A stretch of DNA of 64,000 nt from Mantis religiosa (taxonomy: Eukaryota; Arthropoda; Insecta; Mantodea; Mantidae), in assembly GCA_030765055.1 (NCBI GenBank), contig JAUKNK010000326.1:616501-680500 (forward strand). The letters run 5' to 3'. A model generated the notes under the pieces. That model was given only the letters and a program-made list of their open reading frames with translations, searched no databases and was not told the DNA's origin. Position numbers and translations under genes: made by a program. The number at the start of each line of letters is the position of its first letter. Position 1 is the first letter of the stretch. Of this stretch, positions 36,961 to 47,998 are shown piece by piece.

Positions 36961-39048
36961 ATGGCGAGTAGAAAAGAAATAATAGTGGAAGGAGGAGTTA
37001 CTGATAGTGTAGGAATGAATAGGGAGAATGCAGGATTAAGCATAGATAATGAGTCAATGTTGGAAAGAATAACGAGAATGTTAAGTAATTTAGATTCTAA
37101 AATAGAACAAAATGCAAATGATTTAAAATCAGAAATGAGTAATTTAGATTCTAAAATAGAACAAAATGCAAATGATTTAAAATCTGAAATGAGTAATTTA
37201 GATTCTAGAATGAGAGATGTAAAATCAGAAATAGGAGATGTTAAATCTGAAATGAGTAATTTAGATTCTAGAATGAAAGATGTAAAATCAGAAATGAGTA
37301 ATTTAGATTCTAAAATAGAACAAAATGTAAATGATTTAACTAAGAAAATGAATGATTTAGATGTAGGAGTAAGACAGGAACTAGCACAAAATGTGAGTAA
37401 CTTAGAAATTAATTTATTACAGAAGCTCAAACAGGAATTAAAATCTGAAATTTCACAGGAGATTAGAGAAGGGAGAAAAGAGTGTAGGGATAATATGGAA
37501 AGGCTCATGCAGATCATAGAGATTAATAAGGATGACAATAGAAAGGAAGTCAATGAGTTGAGAGAGATAATTCAGGAAACTAGGTTAGGTCAGGACATTG
37601 TGAAACAAGAAATAAGAATGGAATTAAACAAAGAGTTAGAAACATTTAGGATACAACAGGCAGAAATAACACAAAAACAAAGAGAAGAATTAGGAGATAA
37701 AGTAGAACAAAGAATCAATGTAATTTGTTCTGAAATGCAATTACAACATGATGAAAGTAAGATACACCAAGAGGAAATAAAGTTACAAATTGATGAGATA
37801 AGTAAAGCAAAAGAAGAAGTAATTTTGCAAATTAAAGAGGTAAAAGAACATTTTGAAAAAGAAAAGGATAACTTAGGAAAATTGACACAAGTTGTAATTG
37901 CATTACAGGCTAGAAAAGTAAATAACGGTAAAAAATCTAGAATTACAAATATAAACGATTGTGACTTACCAGGTGAATTAAGCAATTATCAGAAGTCTAG
38001 TGATGTAGTAAGTGAATGTAGTGATTTTGTGAGTCCAGATAATGATATTAATTATCTCAGAAACACACAGAACATGTCCTCACACACACAACTCCACAGT
38101 CTAGGTCAAAATGAATGTGTACATTATTCACTAAATGATATTAGTCCACCAAGTTTTGATGAGGAATCAGGTGATAATCCAAAAGTATTTCTTAGGGAAT
38201 TGGAAGAATATTTCCGTATTAAGAGAATTCCCAATGAATTTCGGATGGTAATAGTAAAACGCTGTTTGAAGAAAAATGCTCTTGAGTGGTTAAGGTTAAC
38301 TTTGGCTTCACATGAAACATACAGTACTTTTAGAAATCTGTTTATAAATAGATTTTGGGGACCTGAGAGACAAAGAAGAATAAAAGTTGAGTTAGCAACG
38401 GGTAGGTTTGAGTTTAAAAAAGGGATTTCTATGACTGAATATTTCTTAAAATTAGCAAACAAAAGTAAGTTGATCAATCCCGAAATTTCTGAGACAGAAA
38501 TTGTCAACATGCTAATACGTCATTATCCACCACATATCAGAAATCATTTAATTGTGGCTAAGCCTATCGATTTCTTTGATATGATTGAATTATTATCCGA
38601 ATTTGAAGCACATAACCTCATTAATGATACTACATCCTGTGATGGTAACTATAATAACGTCCATATTGAGCGAGGAAGAAATCGACAGGAATCACAACCT
38701 ACAAATAATAGGAATAATAGGACGAGTTTAAATTGGGGCGGGGCACCCGTGAGAAATCAAAGATTTGAAGGAAGAGGTTATGATCCTAGACGAACTTATG
38801 AATCTGTAATTCCCGGAACAGGAAGTGGAGTTCAAAATAATGTGCAAAGGAATTATCATAACAATCAATCGACGAGAATTGGAAGAAATGATCAAATAAA
38901 CCATGTAAGATTTTATCGAGGAAATAATCAGCGAATAAGTAATTTTAATAGGGGTAGAGGTACTAGTTTATTTAGTGCAAATCAAAGAGATTTTAGGGGT
39001 GTGAGATTTGAAAGAAGTAATCAAAATGAAAGAGTCGAAAATACATAA
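36961..39048 (+). CDS. gag: Gag polyprotein of the Gypsy-type element
   Basis: The open frame begins at 36,928, but I prefer the ATG at 36,961 (MASRKEII), 11 codons on; about 695 residues. The N-terminal half is a long coiled coil with in-frame 18-residue repeats (SNLDSKIEQNANDLKSEM) at 37,084-37,191 and partial repeats to about 37,340. About residues 395-550 form the capsid domain typical of Ty3/Gypsy Gag (VFLRELEEYFRIKRIP, ALEWLRL, FRNLFINRFWG, MTEYFLKLANKSKLI). The C-terminal 120 residues are rich in Arg, Gly and Asn (FNRGRGTSLF) and contain no CCHC knuckle, so RNA binding would rest on the RG-rich tail. The frame has no break. It would assemble particles that could serve related elements. 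Confidence 0.9.
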   Translation: MASRKEIIVEGGVTDSVGMNRENAGLSIDNESMLERITRMLSNLDSKIEQNANDLKSEMSNLDSKIEQNANDLKSEMSNLDSRMRDVKSEIGDVKSEMSNLDSRMKDVKSEMSNLDSKIEQNVNDLTKKMNDLDVGVRQELAQNVSNLEINLLQKLKQELKSEISQEIREGRKECRDNMERLMQIIEINKDDNRKEVNELREIIQETRLGQDIVKQEIRMELNKELETFRIQQAEITQKQREELGDKVEQRINVICSEMQLQHDESKIHQEEIKLQIDEISKAKEEVILQIKEVKEHFEKEKDNLGKLTQVVIALQARKVNNGKKSRITNINDCDLPGELSNYQKSSDVVSECSDFVSPDNDINYLRNTQNMSSHTQLHSLGQNECVHYSLNDISPPSFDEESGDNPKVFLRELEEYFRIKRIPNEFRMVIVKRCLKKNALEWLRLTLASHETYSTFRNLFINRFWGPERQRRIKVELATGRFEFKKGISMTEYFLKLANKSKLINPEISETEIVNMLIRHYPPHIRNHLIVAKPIDFFDMIELLSEFEAHNLINDTTSCDGNYNNVHIERGRNRQESQPTNNRNNRTSLNWGGAPVRNQRFEGRGYDPRRTYESVIPGTGSGVQNNVQRNYHNNQSTRIGRNDQINHVRFYRGNNQRISNFNRGRGTSLFSANQRDFRGVRFERSNQNERVENT

Positions 39049-39097
39049 AGCACAGAGAATGATGCGAATATAAACGATAGCACCAACCTAACCAACA

Positions 39098-39718
39098 ATG
39101 AAAGTATTAATTAAGGGCCGAATAGGTGAATGGAATTTCAATTTCATTGCGTTGGTAATTCCACATTTGGCAAGAGATGTAATTGTGGGTAATGATTTAT
39201 TATATGAATGGCAAAGTGTATTGAATTTCGAAATGCATGAAATGAAGGTTAAGACAGAAAATGATTTATTAGTAATAAAATTATTGGAAGAAGATGGAAG
39301 AAAAGAAGAGAACAGGGATAATATAAATAATGAAAGGTTTTTTGTGGAAGATATACTTTTGCAAGAAAATGGTAATATTGAATACGATGAAAATGAAAAT
39401 TGTGGGAAGAATTTAATTATTGATGGATTGCAAAATAATGTAACTGACCTTGAAAAGCATTGTTGCCAATTATATACAATACAAGATAAGAACGGCGGAA
39501 GCCAAGTGGAGGAAGAAATAGAATTCCAGAGAATATTACAAGTAAAGTTAGAAAACACATACAATCTAGACCAAGCGAGAAAAGAACTACTGAAATTATG
39601 TATGTTAAAGAACAGAAAAGCCTTTAGTTCAAAACCTGGACTGTGTAACAAATACACACATACATTTAAAGTGAATTATACTGATCCCTATACACATAAA
39701 AGCCTTGACAGTAATTGA
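39098..39718 (+). pseudogene. Partial protease and pre-RT linker of the Gypsy-type pol, truncated
   Basis: The start of this frame matches the second half of a retropepsin (FIALVIPHLARDVIVGNDLL, like the usual hydrophobic-G-x-D-F-L end). The catalytic D-S/T-G half is not present between gag and this frame. The end (RKAFSSKPGLCNKYTHTFKV, NYTDPYTHKS) matches the segment just before the reverse transcriptase of Gypsy elements, and then the frame stops at 39,716-39,718. The rest of pol is missing. Only a short spacer separates it from gag, so it marks a deletion on both sides. No enzyme activity is expected. Confidence 0.75.
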
Positions 39719-40040
39719 AACAATATTGAATATATACTATGTGTGTGTTAAATAGAAAAAAAAAAACATTGTTAAACATCAATATATTGTTGTATTTTAA
39801 TTAATGTTAATTTATTGAGGTGTTTTATGTTTGTGTAATAATGTGAAATTGTTGTTAAATGTTCATTTATTATATTTCATCCAATGTATGTATATTATTA
39901 TATTTTATGTATGTTGTATTGATGTTGTGTAATATTGGTGTAAACGAAATTGTTAATTGGGGCTGTTCTTCGAAATATATGGAAACAGATTGTTAATTCC
40001 TTTATTTGGTTATTTTCCATATATTTCGAAGAGGGGCATT
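39719..40040 (+). other. 3' untranslated part with an 18-bp inverted repeat and polypurine tract
   Basis: CTTCGAAATATATGGAAA (39,968-39,985) and its exact reverse complement (40,014-40,031) flank 28 bp and end within the purine-rich run GAAGAGGGG that precedes the 3' LTR. This run is the probable polypurine tract. The rest is AT-rich and empty. Confidence 0.7.
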
Positions 40041-40549
40041 TGTAACAGTATTTTTGTTTAGTAATGTTCGAAGGAATAATAAATATATAAAAATGTATGT
40101 AGTTGTGTGATTGGCCGAAGTAGTAGTGGTGTGACGTGGTATCACGTGGTGTGATGACGTGTCAGTGAATCGGCCAATCACAAAATAAAGTGGGAATTAC
40201 TATGGGGACAAGAAAATCAATAATCTAAAAAAGTTAGAATCTTGTGTCTTGCTTGAGAACGAGGAAAGATGTTACGAGGATTGTAATTGTAAAGGAAAAT
40301 TAATAAGATTCAAAAAGTGTTATTCAATATTTATAATAGATAAGAGTGAATCGTAGTTCATATTATATAATTAAATAATATATTACAAAATTGGACTCAT
40401 CTAAATTTTATTTTCACCAAAAATCCGCATCCACACCTTAGAAGGATCTCATGACTCTTATTGGATTAAAACTTGACTTGGATCTTATAAAAAAAAAGTT
40501 GGCGTGCTTCTTATTAGTTGAAGATGAACGAAAGTAAAATCCCGTTACA
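40041..40549 (+). repeat. 3' LTR (509 bp)
   Basis: It is nearly identical to the 5' LTR over the first 226 bp, unrelated from about 40,300 to 40,530, and ends GTAAAATCCCGTTACA. See the finding on unlike LTRs. Confidence 0.85.
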
Positions 40550-40553
40550 ACTA

Positions 40554-43500
40554 CATTTACATAACCAACAAATTGTATTCTCGAAATCGGTTTCACTGAA
40601 TGGCTTATGTATCATTTCCTATAAATTCTAAATAATGAAAACAAAATCTGATTACAGAAAGAAACAGACATTGTCAAAATGCATAATTTTCTGCAATTGT
40701 TATATGACATTAACCGTTTCCGAGATATTTTCAATGTCCTGCTGATTTTATATCTTAGCAGTTCAATGATCCATTCTTGTGTTACATGTAATCTGATAGC
40801 AATAACATGAAGCATGTAAAGGAGGACATAGCTACCCGTTTCTTGACTATTTAACTATCACTTCAGTCGCCTGTATCTCTCATGCAGATTCAACGGAATA
40901 TATAAAAAATATTATTGTAAAACGTTATCTTAAACCTGAAGCAAATGCAAGAATAGGGCTCTGTAGAAGAGTGGAAAAAAAATTAGTGTAAGTAATACTC
41001 TGACCTATTCTTGTAAACATTCATTGTATCGGAGACGTTCTTTTGGTTATCTTAATTTTCCACACAAATGATTTTGTGAACAAAAGAATTCTTCACCAAC
41101 TTAACTCTACTGTCCACCGATGGCACTACATGTAATATGTTATCGTAGAGGAAGAGATTTGTCCTCAGTATGTTGTTTCATAATAAGCTTTAATTAAGTT
41201 GTTCATATTTATTTTAGGTTTGACTGTTAGTTCATTGAGTGAGAATAAAGAGCACCTGCAGTTTATACTGAGAAACTATTATAGGAAAAGTAATTGTCTG
41301 TGAGAAATCAAGTCTGCCAGACTAAGTATATCTTTAAAAGTTTAATTTCATTATTAAATTGTCTATACTCTTCCGTGAACTATACATAACTTTGGTACTT
41401 CCATCCAGTTATAACAACAAATATTTTTCTTCACAGAAATGTCATTTGAGTCATACTATTTAAATATATGACATTTGTTACTGATGTAGATACTAAAGTT
41501 GGCAAAATCATGCTCATCCCAACATATACTTTAAGTAGTTTAGGAATTACACTCTCACGATCTGCTCCAACACGTATTCAGCATTTTAGTTTGTTACAAG
41601 TGATTTTAGTAATAAAATTGTTTTAATTATCTTAACTACTCTCTTGTCGTTTTTCTGTTATTCATCTCCTGTAATACGAATTTTTATAGTCATGTGTAAT
41701 AAGAGGCACAGTGATGAATGTTTAAATATATATACCTATGCAATGGTCAAACCATTTATACTTTGTAGGTATGTCAAACTTTTTACATGGTCAGTGTATA
41801 AGAAAGCAGTAAGACAAAATCATAGAATTAGATAAGAAGATTTTCCCAACATATCGATAAATAGTGTCCATTTAGCTGATTTTTGTTGTATTTAGCTGAT
41901 GTGTTCCTGCATTTAGCATTATTTACAATGACTCTCATCGACTTGTACTATTTGGTAATGTTTTAATGACCGTTCTCGATACGTTGTTTTGTTTTGGTAC
42001 AAATGTATTCTATTCCCTTATCACTTATCGTTTCGTAACCAAACCTAACTTAACAATACCACCTCCTTGACGTAGACCTAAGTTAGAGTATTTCTCTACG
42101 ATCTGTTGAAATTAGCCATTTTATAATCTATTCTAAACCTTCGAATGCATCCTCTCCAAATTCTCACATATAATTATTTTACTATTCTTTTATTTGATTG
42201 TTGTGTGTTATGATTCCAGGGCATTTTGAGTCAGTAATACAGTATTTATGCCCTTCTTCCAAATTTTGATAGATGCTTTATCATGTTATAAATCAGCTTG
42301 CAGCTTTCTCTTATGTATTTTCGAATACTGCTATTAGTATTCTCTCACTTACAAGATGTGTCTAATGAACACTTACCTATAAACAATTCAACATCAGTAG
42401 TTAGAATATCATTTAACGATTGTTTTAAACCTGTTATGAGCAAGGATAAATACATAGAAAACTAGAGTTAAATAAAACTGTGAAAAATAGTACTTCAAAA
42501 CAAAGACACGGTTAGTTGAGGTTAGGTTAGACTTAAAAATTTGTTAACCCTACTCGAGATGATATCAGATGTAGGAGGTAGAATATTTACAAAATATCAA
42601 TAAACCTCAATATAATACTGTAACAATTCACAGACTATAGATCATAAGTACTTCAACAACAAAGACTATAGTGACTTTCAAATGTTTGCCCTTTAGGTCT
42701 ACCTGAGAGATAATCCCAGGCTTTGTGTTTTGCTAAATTGCATTTCACGCTTCTGCGCAGGAAAATACTGTTTATTTTTTATAATAAATGGGAGGTAACT
42801 GATTCATATGTATTTAACCTCAAATAACGTTCACAAAGCACGCCTAATACATAATAAACCATCAGCTACGAAAGACAAGTACCTTACAACATGAAAACAT
42901 AATAGGTCTACATATGCTTTACTACAATAAACTTGAGGTTCATATATTTTGTAAAATATCTCTTAAAACTTTGATAACGTTGCGATATTTATATTGGCAT
43001 ATCATCAATTTAAATTCTAATTTTGTAGTAAGATCTGTGAGATCTTAATTAAAAGTATTTCATATTCAAGTTTGAAATTCAAAACCCGAAAAATCTTACT
43101 ACCAATGTGTTACATTAACAATTTATGTTGACATAAATACTTTAAGAGATTTAAATACATTCCCATATAAAACTCAGGGTAAAGGATGTGTACTGTCTTG
43201 GAAATTTTGTATCTACATCTAATTTTAGCATATGATTTCTTGTTTCTGGGGCGAGTTAATTCCAATCGGACAGAGAGACAGACTGCGTGTCCTAAATCAC
43301 CAAAGACATAACATTTATTTACCTAAGTTTTAATTTCCTATGATCTACAACGCTGTCTAGTGGCATATACCGGAACTATAAACACAAATTGTTTGTGACT
43401 GCATGACTCACAAACAATATTTGGAATAAATAAAAAAAAATCGTTACATAACCAACTATTTTCCAAGAATGCAATCATACAGACCTGCGGAAACTATCCT

Positions 43501-44387
43501 CTACATTAACTAACTGGTGAAAGTACAATTTTATTTTCTATAAAGAGTTTATAACGATATTATTAAAATACCTGATGTCTGATATATCTACTTGATTCAA
43601 TAATATACCGCTTTGATTTTCTGAGACGAACTAGGACGATTTAATCGTTCTGAATGTCCTCTATAAGATTTGTTAGCTGATATGTCATGACTTACAGACA
43701 AAATGTTGGAATTAAATAAACGAGATTGTGATAAAACCTAACGTATGTAAATTATTTGATCGGATTATTAAATTTGCAGACATTTTTCTAGTTTTAAAAA
43801 CCTAAGCTTCGTTCACCAGTTACTTGTCATTCATTGTAATAGTAACAAACGAAAGACGTGATATAGCAAGCCGATTGTTAACTAACATTTCAGTCGCCCA
43901 TATCACTCTTGGTTATACATCGAAATATGTAATTAAACTGTTTGTATAAACGTTTACATAAACTTGTAGTAAGTACAACATTGTGGCTTTGTAGAAGACT
44001 GGGTTAAGAAGGCTGTGTGAGTGCAATTCATTAACCTATCCTTGTAAGTATAGATGATATAGAACACCACGTCATTTTAGTTTACGTCGCTTGTGCAGTT
44101 CAGGTTGACAAAATATTGAATACTGAATCATTTGACCTAACTCTCCTCTCTGTCCGTAGATGGCTCTGTAAGCGTTATATTATCGCGCATGTAAAATTTC
44201 CACCTATCCATAACGTTTTATGGCAAATTATAATTATATTTATAAGTTATATGTCATAATTAATTGGCATTTGCTGAGTAGGAATCAAAAGTATCTGGTG
44301 CATATACTTAGACAATAGCAACCTAATAAATATTTGTCTTTGAGAGGGGAAGTGTCCTAACCTTAGAATATCTGTGAGCCTTTGAAC
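40554..44387. repeat. Modules B (rest), C, E, D1, I and D2, copy 3
   Basis: B resumes at 40,554-41,190. C lies at about 41,370-41,520, E at 41,570-42,950, D1 at 42,950-43,170, I at 43,240-43,640 and D2 at 43,640-44,370. The order is the same as in the other copies. No gene is supported; the frame at 41,644-41,835 is inside E and not preserved. Confidence 0.75.
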
Positions 44388-44814
44388 TTCATTGGTGGTG
44401 CGCGGTGGGGTTTCCAGCTGTCCTTGAAGCGGGTGGATCAAGGCCCGCTTCAAGGACAGCTGGAAACCCCACCGCGCACCACCATACCAATGAGGGCGCC
44501 ACAACACTCCCCCACTCGGCAACAACTGCCGAATATGATACCCTCCAATACTAGATATATGTTACAATAAAGATTTACCGTGGATACCTTCCACTTTTCG
44601 CCCCTTACTCTCCACGCGCCTCGTTCAGGGCCTTTTGGCCATGTTCGACGCCTGGCCATAGTTCTTTACCCGCTCGCCGTTATTGACGGCCAGCTCCTAC
44701 ACTTCACCTCTACAAACGGGAGTGCTTTTAGCGGGATCCCACAAAGCCTCTCAAACTACCTTCCTAACTTTCACCTCCTAACTTTAGTAGTTTGTTTAAA
44801 AAAAAAAAAAAAAA
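44388..44814 (+). mobile_element. Poly(A)-tailed retroposon of about 425 bp starting with a hairpin
   Basis: A GC-rich insert ends in a run of about 17 A (to 44,814). TCATT occurs on both sides (about 44,389-44,393 and 44,815-44,819), consistent with a short target-site duplication. The sister modules at 32.19 and 51.15 kb show module D2 and J joined without it. It lacks a protein frame that I recognise and is probably a truncated LINE end or a SINE. Confidence 0.65.
44393..44484. repeat. Perfect 41-bp inverted repeat with a 10-nt loop
   Basis: The arms are 44,393-44,433 and 44,444-44,484, with loop 44,434-44,443 (TGGATCAAGG). I found no mismatch. The arms are GC-rich in an AT-rich region and form the 5' end of the poly(A)-tailed insert. 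Confidence 0.92.
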
Positions 44815-45461
44815 TCATTTTTCACAGGTGCATTGACAATTATAGCAAAGATCTTATTCTTGCTTCAAATTCCATAAAACCAACACAAGTATTTTGATTT
44901 TAAGAAGCGTGTGCAAAGAAAATTAACAAAGGAAAGTGAATTTTATAATCCAAGCTTTCATTACTTCGCAGTTTTAAGCGTGCTGTCGGTCACAGTGTTA
45001 CAAACACAATCTTCGTTTGGCTTGTGCAAAATCTTGTTTTCACAGAGTGTATGGTGAAATCCATGAGAGGCGTAATATGTTACCACGTTACGTAGTTCGC
45101 TTGTTTCCACCCGTCCGTGGAGCAGAGATCGGGCCAGATGCCTCTGCACTTCTCGACGAGGGTCATGCCATTGCGCTGCTAGGCCTGTATAGCCATAAGG
45201 GATCGCCACACCCCATATTAACCACCCAGTGGCATGATTGTCATTGTACTTGTGCAAAACGTCTCCTGAGTTCAAAACTGTCAGCTATTTCTTACTCTCC
45301 TTACATTCTATTTCCTGTGTTATGCATTGGTAGCAGCATACCGCATTACACTTCATTTGCATACCAGGGAAGTAAGCACTCAAAATGTGCAACCTCGATA
45401 CTAAACATATACAAATTACGGAGCAATATCCAAAGTTACATACCTATTCCAAAGTCCAATT
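44815..45461. repeat. Module J, copy 2
   Basis: It matches 32,181-33,000 and 51,150-51,901, with a deletion of about 170 bp around 45,165 relative to those copies. The segment 45,370-45,461 resembles 10,110-10,205. The minus-strand frame at 44,961-45,275 is the counterpart of the one noted in the other J copies. Confidence 0.65.
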
Positions 45462-46825
45462 TGTAAATACTGTACATAACAAAAAAAGGATACTGTAAGA
45501 CTTTAACATAGTAAAACTGTTCTCGGTGGGCTATGAAAGGTCACCGTATGGGTTTTATATATACCCTCGTAGACAATAAGCATTTAATTCGCAAAATATA
45601 ACCTCAATGAAATTTTTAGCCTGTAACCCGGGCCCTTTGTACCGGCACCAGGCATGAAACTGATAATAAGAACCTGAACCTGAACCACGTTCTGTTTCTT
45701 CACTCACAGTCCTCTTCGAGACTCTGAGGAATAAACATCAGCTTGAGGAGACAACGCCGACTTCGCAGAATGGGAAAGAAAGACGCAGCTAAAGGCAAGA
45801 AGACCAGCTAACCAGCGCAGCAATCGCCTGCCAGCTCTCGGGCACCGTCTCCCGCCTCTCCGCCACTACCGGTGGCGAAGTTCTGGGCGAGTAGCTCTTC
45901 ACTGAAGCCCGCTTCCCCTACTCCTCTTGATGTCCGCCAGGTGCCTAGCCAACTCCTAGAGAGTCCTAGCAGTGAACATCGACGCAGCACAGAGGGTCGA
46001 GGCAAGAAGACTACTGCCGCTAAGCAGGGAATCACCGGAGAGGAGCCTAGCTCGCAACAGTCTCTATCAGAACCTGGTTCTGCTTCAAATCTGGAAGCGC
46101 GGCCATGCAACCACCATCCAAACACAGCAGCGAGCGCACCACATTAAGTACCTAACCATGCCTCTCAGCCGAGAGCAGGACAGCTCACATCGGCAGTTAG
46201 CTGTGAGCCGTCACCACCCACATATCGTACCAGCATAGTGGTGAAGGGAGTGTCCCGGGACCTACAAGCACGCTTCGTGCCTGCTGCAGCGCAGCATCAA
46301 TGACCTTCAGCAACAAGGGTACACCGCATCACATCAGCCTGGGGCCCGACACCGCTGGTCAGAGTGGACCTAGCCAGCACCGCACAACTCGGTCTGCAAA
46401 TAGCATGACCTCTGCCAACGCCGTCGCGATTGTGCCTCTTGTGGAGGGCACAATAACTACCCAATGCAGGTGCACTGCCCCTGCATCCCTGTAGGAAGGC
46501 ATCACCTGATCCACCAGCGCCGTCATCTTCTCAACGACAGCTGAGTATGTCACAGCCACCACATCAGCAACCTCAACAGCCAACAGCACTAAACTCTATC
46601 AACCAGGAGCAGCTCATGGAGGAAGTCCAGGTTCCTCGGGAGGCCGTTTGGGTTCTCCATTCGAAGTTCCTTGTCGTAATGGCCAAGCTAACCAACTTGG
46701 AGGAACTTCTTTCAGAGCCCATAACTTTATCTGCACATCAAGCTTCAGCACACACGAATATCAGCACAGAACTTGCAGAATTACAAGAAGACATAAGGAG
46801 AAGCATGAATTTTCAATCAGACATC

Positions 46826-46884
<59 letters not shown>

Positions 46885-47998
46885 AGAGACACTCATGCTC
46901 CCGAAACTCATCAAGGAGGAAGTGGTAGTTCTCCAGACGATGTTCGACGGACCCAACACCAGAGGTCGACACCAACTGCCGCAGAGAACACACACTCGTC
47001 AACAACCTTAATTCCTCATTCACTTCCATACAAAACCGCTCACTACTCTCTGACATATTCCCCAGAATCTAGTTACACCCCACTCCTAATAAGCAAGGAC
47101 GTAAGCAGGGCCTTGGTCATGCTTACGTTCTGCTGTATCCCTCACCTTGGACCACGCCTCGGCCTGGCCAATATATCCCTTCCTTGAATCCGCAGGTGCT
47201 TAAAGCGGTACTGCTCATCACCACTCCTGTATACTCACCGGTGGAGTTTTTAGTGGGTAGGGCTGACGGTTCGATTTCCCAGAAAAGTCCCATACTCCAA
47301 TCGCAGTGTATGTGCATTTTTCCACCACTCGAAATAAAAAACCACCTCTAAAACCACCCTAAAATACCTCCAAACCTTACAAAACTTCTCCTTACGTAAA
47401 ATCATATCTGTCCCTATCCGCACGATTGCTGCCAACCTTCATCAAGAAACCCATATCCCCGACATCCCCGAGGCCGTAATAAAAGAGCCTCTTCCATCTG
47501 GGCGCCCATACGGCAACATAGCAATCCAAAAATTATCATTGGGAAAGGTGAACCAAAACACCGTAAGCCTGCACGCATAAAACTATTCTAATGCCACCGT
47601 TACACCACAATGTGCGCCCAAGTACTTCCGGCCCATACCATTCCCCAAATGCAGAGGCCGCCGCCAAGGCAGCCCAGGAGACAGCAGCTCGCTGCCGCAC
47701 GGAGCAGTGTAAATAGTGAAGTGTGTGTCTGTGTGTATGTGTGTGTGTAAATAAAAGTGCAAAATAAGCGCGTGTAAATATTGTACATAACAAAAAAAAG
47801 GACACTGAAAGACACTAACTTAATAAAACTGTTCTCGGTGGGTTAAGAAAGATCACCGTATGGGTTTTATGTATACCCACGTAGACAATAAGCATTTAAT
47901 TTCCAAAATATAACCTCAATGAAAATTTTAGCCTGTAAGCCGGGCCCCTTTGTACCGGCACTATGCCATGAAACAGAAAATAAAAACCTGAAACCTGC
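45462..47998 (+). mobile_element. Retroelement-like segment between 225-bp direct repeats
   Basis: The direct repeats (45,462 to about 45,688 and 47,773-47,998) share TGTACATAACAAAAAAAGGA, CTGTTCTCGGTGGG and CCTGTA..CCGGGC. Both end in AACCTG-type simple repeats, which suggests a LINE 3' tail rather than an LTR. Between them lies GC-rich sequence with broken frames. One starts MGKKDAAKGKKTS at 45,772 and meets a stop at once. Another at 46,547-47,011 (MSQPPHQQPQQPTALNSINQ) has a coiled-coil-like stretch (LAELQEDIRRSM) that would fit the ORF1 or gag of a retroelement. No reverse transcriptase was found. One reading is a truncated element inserted next to the 3' end of an older copy. Confidence 0.5.
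46829..46877. repeat. (AC)n microsatellite
   Basis: An almost uninterrupted AC run sits inside the retroelement-like segment. The His-Thr-rich translations over it are artefacts. Confidence 0.98.

Larger units (their letters stand above)
36250..40549 (+). mobile_element. Ty3/Gypsy-type LTR element with complete gag, no polymerase, and unlike LTRs (4,300 bp)
   Basis: The ends are TGTAACAG and CCGTTACA. ACTA flanks both sides (36,246-36,249 and 40,550-40,553) as a 4-bp target-site duplication, and the sister modules near 1,690 and 21,110 show the empty site. Inside are gag, a partial aspartic protease with linker, and then nothing: reverse transcriptase, RNase H and integrase are absent. The putative 5' LTR is 516 bp and the 3' LTR 509 bp. 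They share about the first 250 bp and the last 20 bp, but the sequence between does not align. The element is non-autonomous for reverse transcription, but its Gag frame is open. Confidence 0.9.

Noticed and set aside
36942..37553. A 203-codon minus-strand frame opposite gag
   Set aside because: It is the antisense of a repetitive coiled-coil coding region, and its Ser/Leu/Phe richness is what such an antisense gives.
46648..47187. A 179-codon frame with a His-Thr-rich run
   Set aside because: The run is the (AC)n microsatellite read in frame, and the rest has no motif.
45462..47998. A regular LTR retrotransposon with 225-bp LTRs
   Set aside because: The repeats do not end in CA, their 3' ends are simple AACCTG repeats, no primer-binding site is visible and a third copy stands alone at 18.7 kb.
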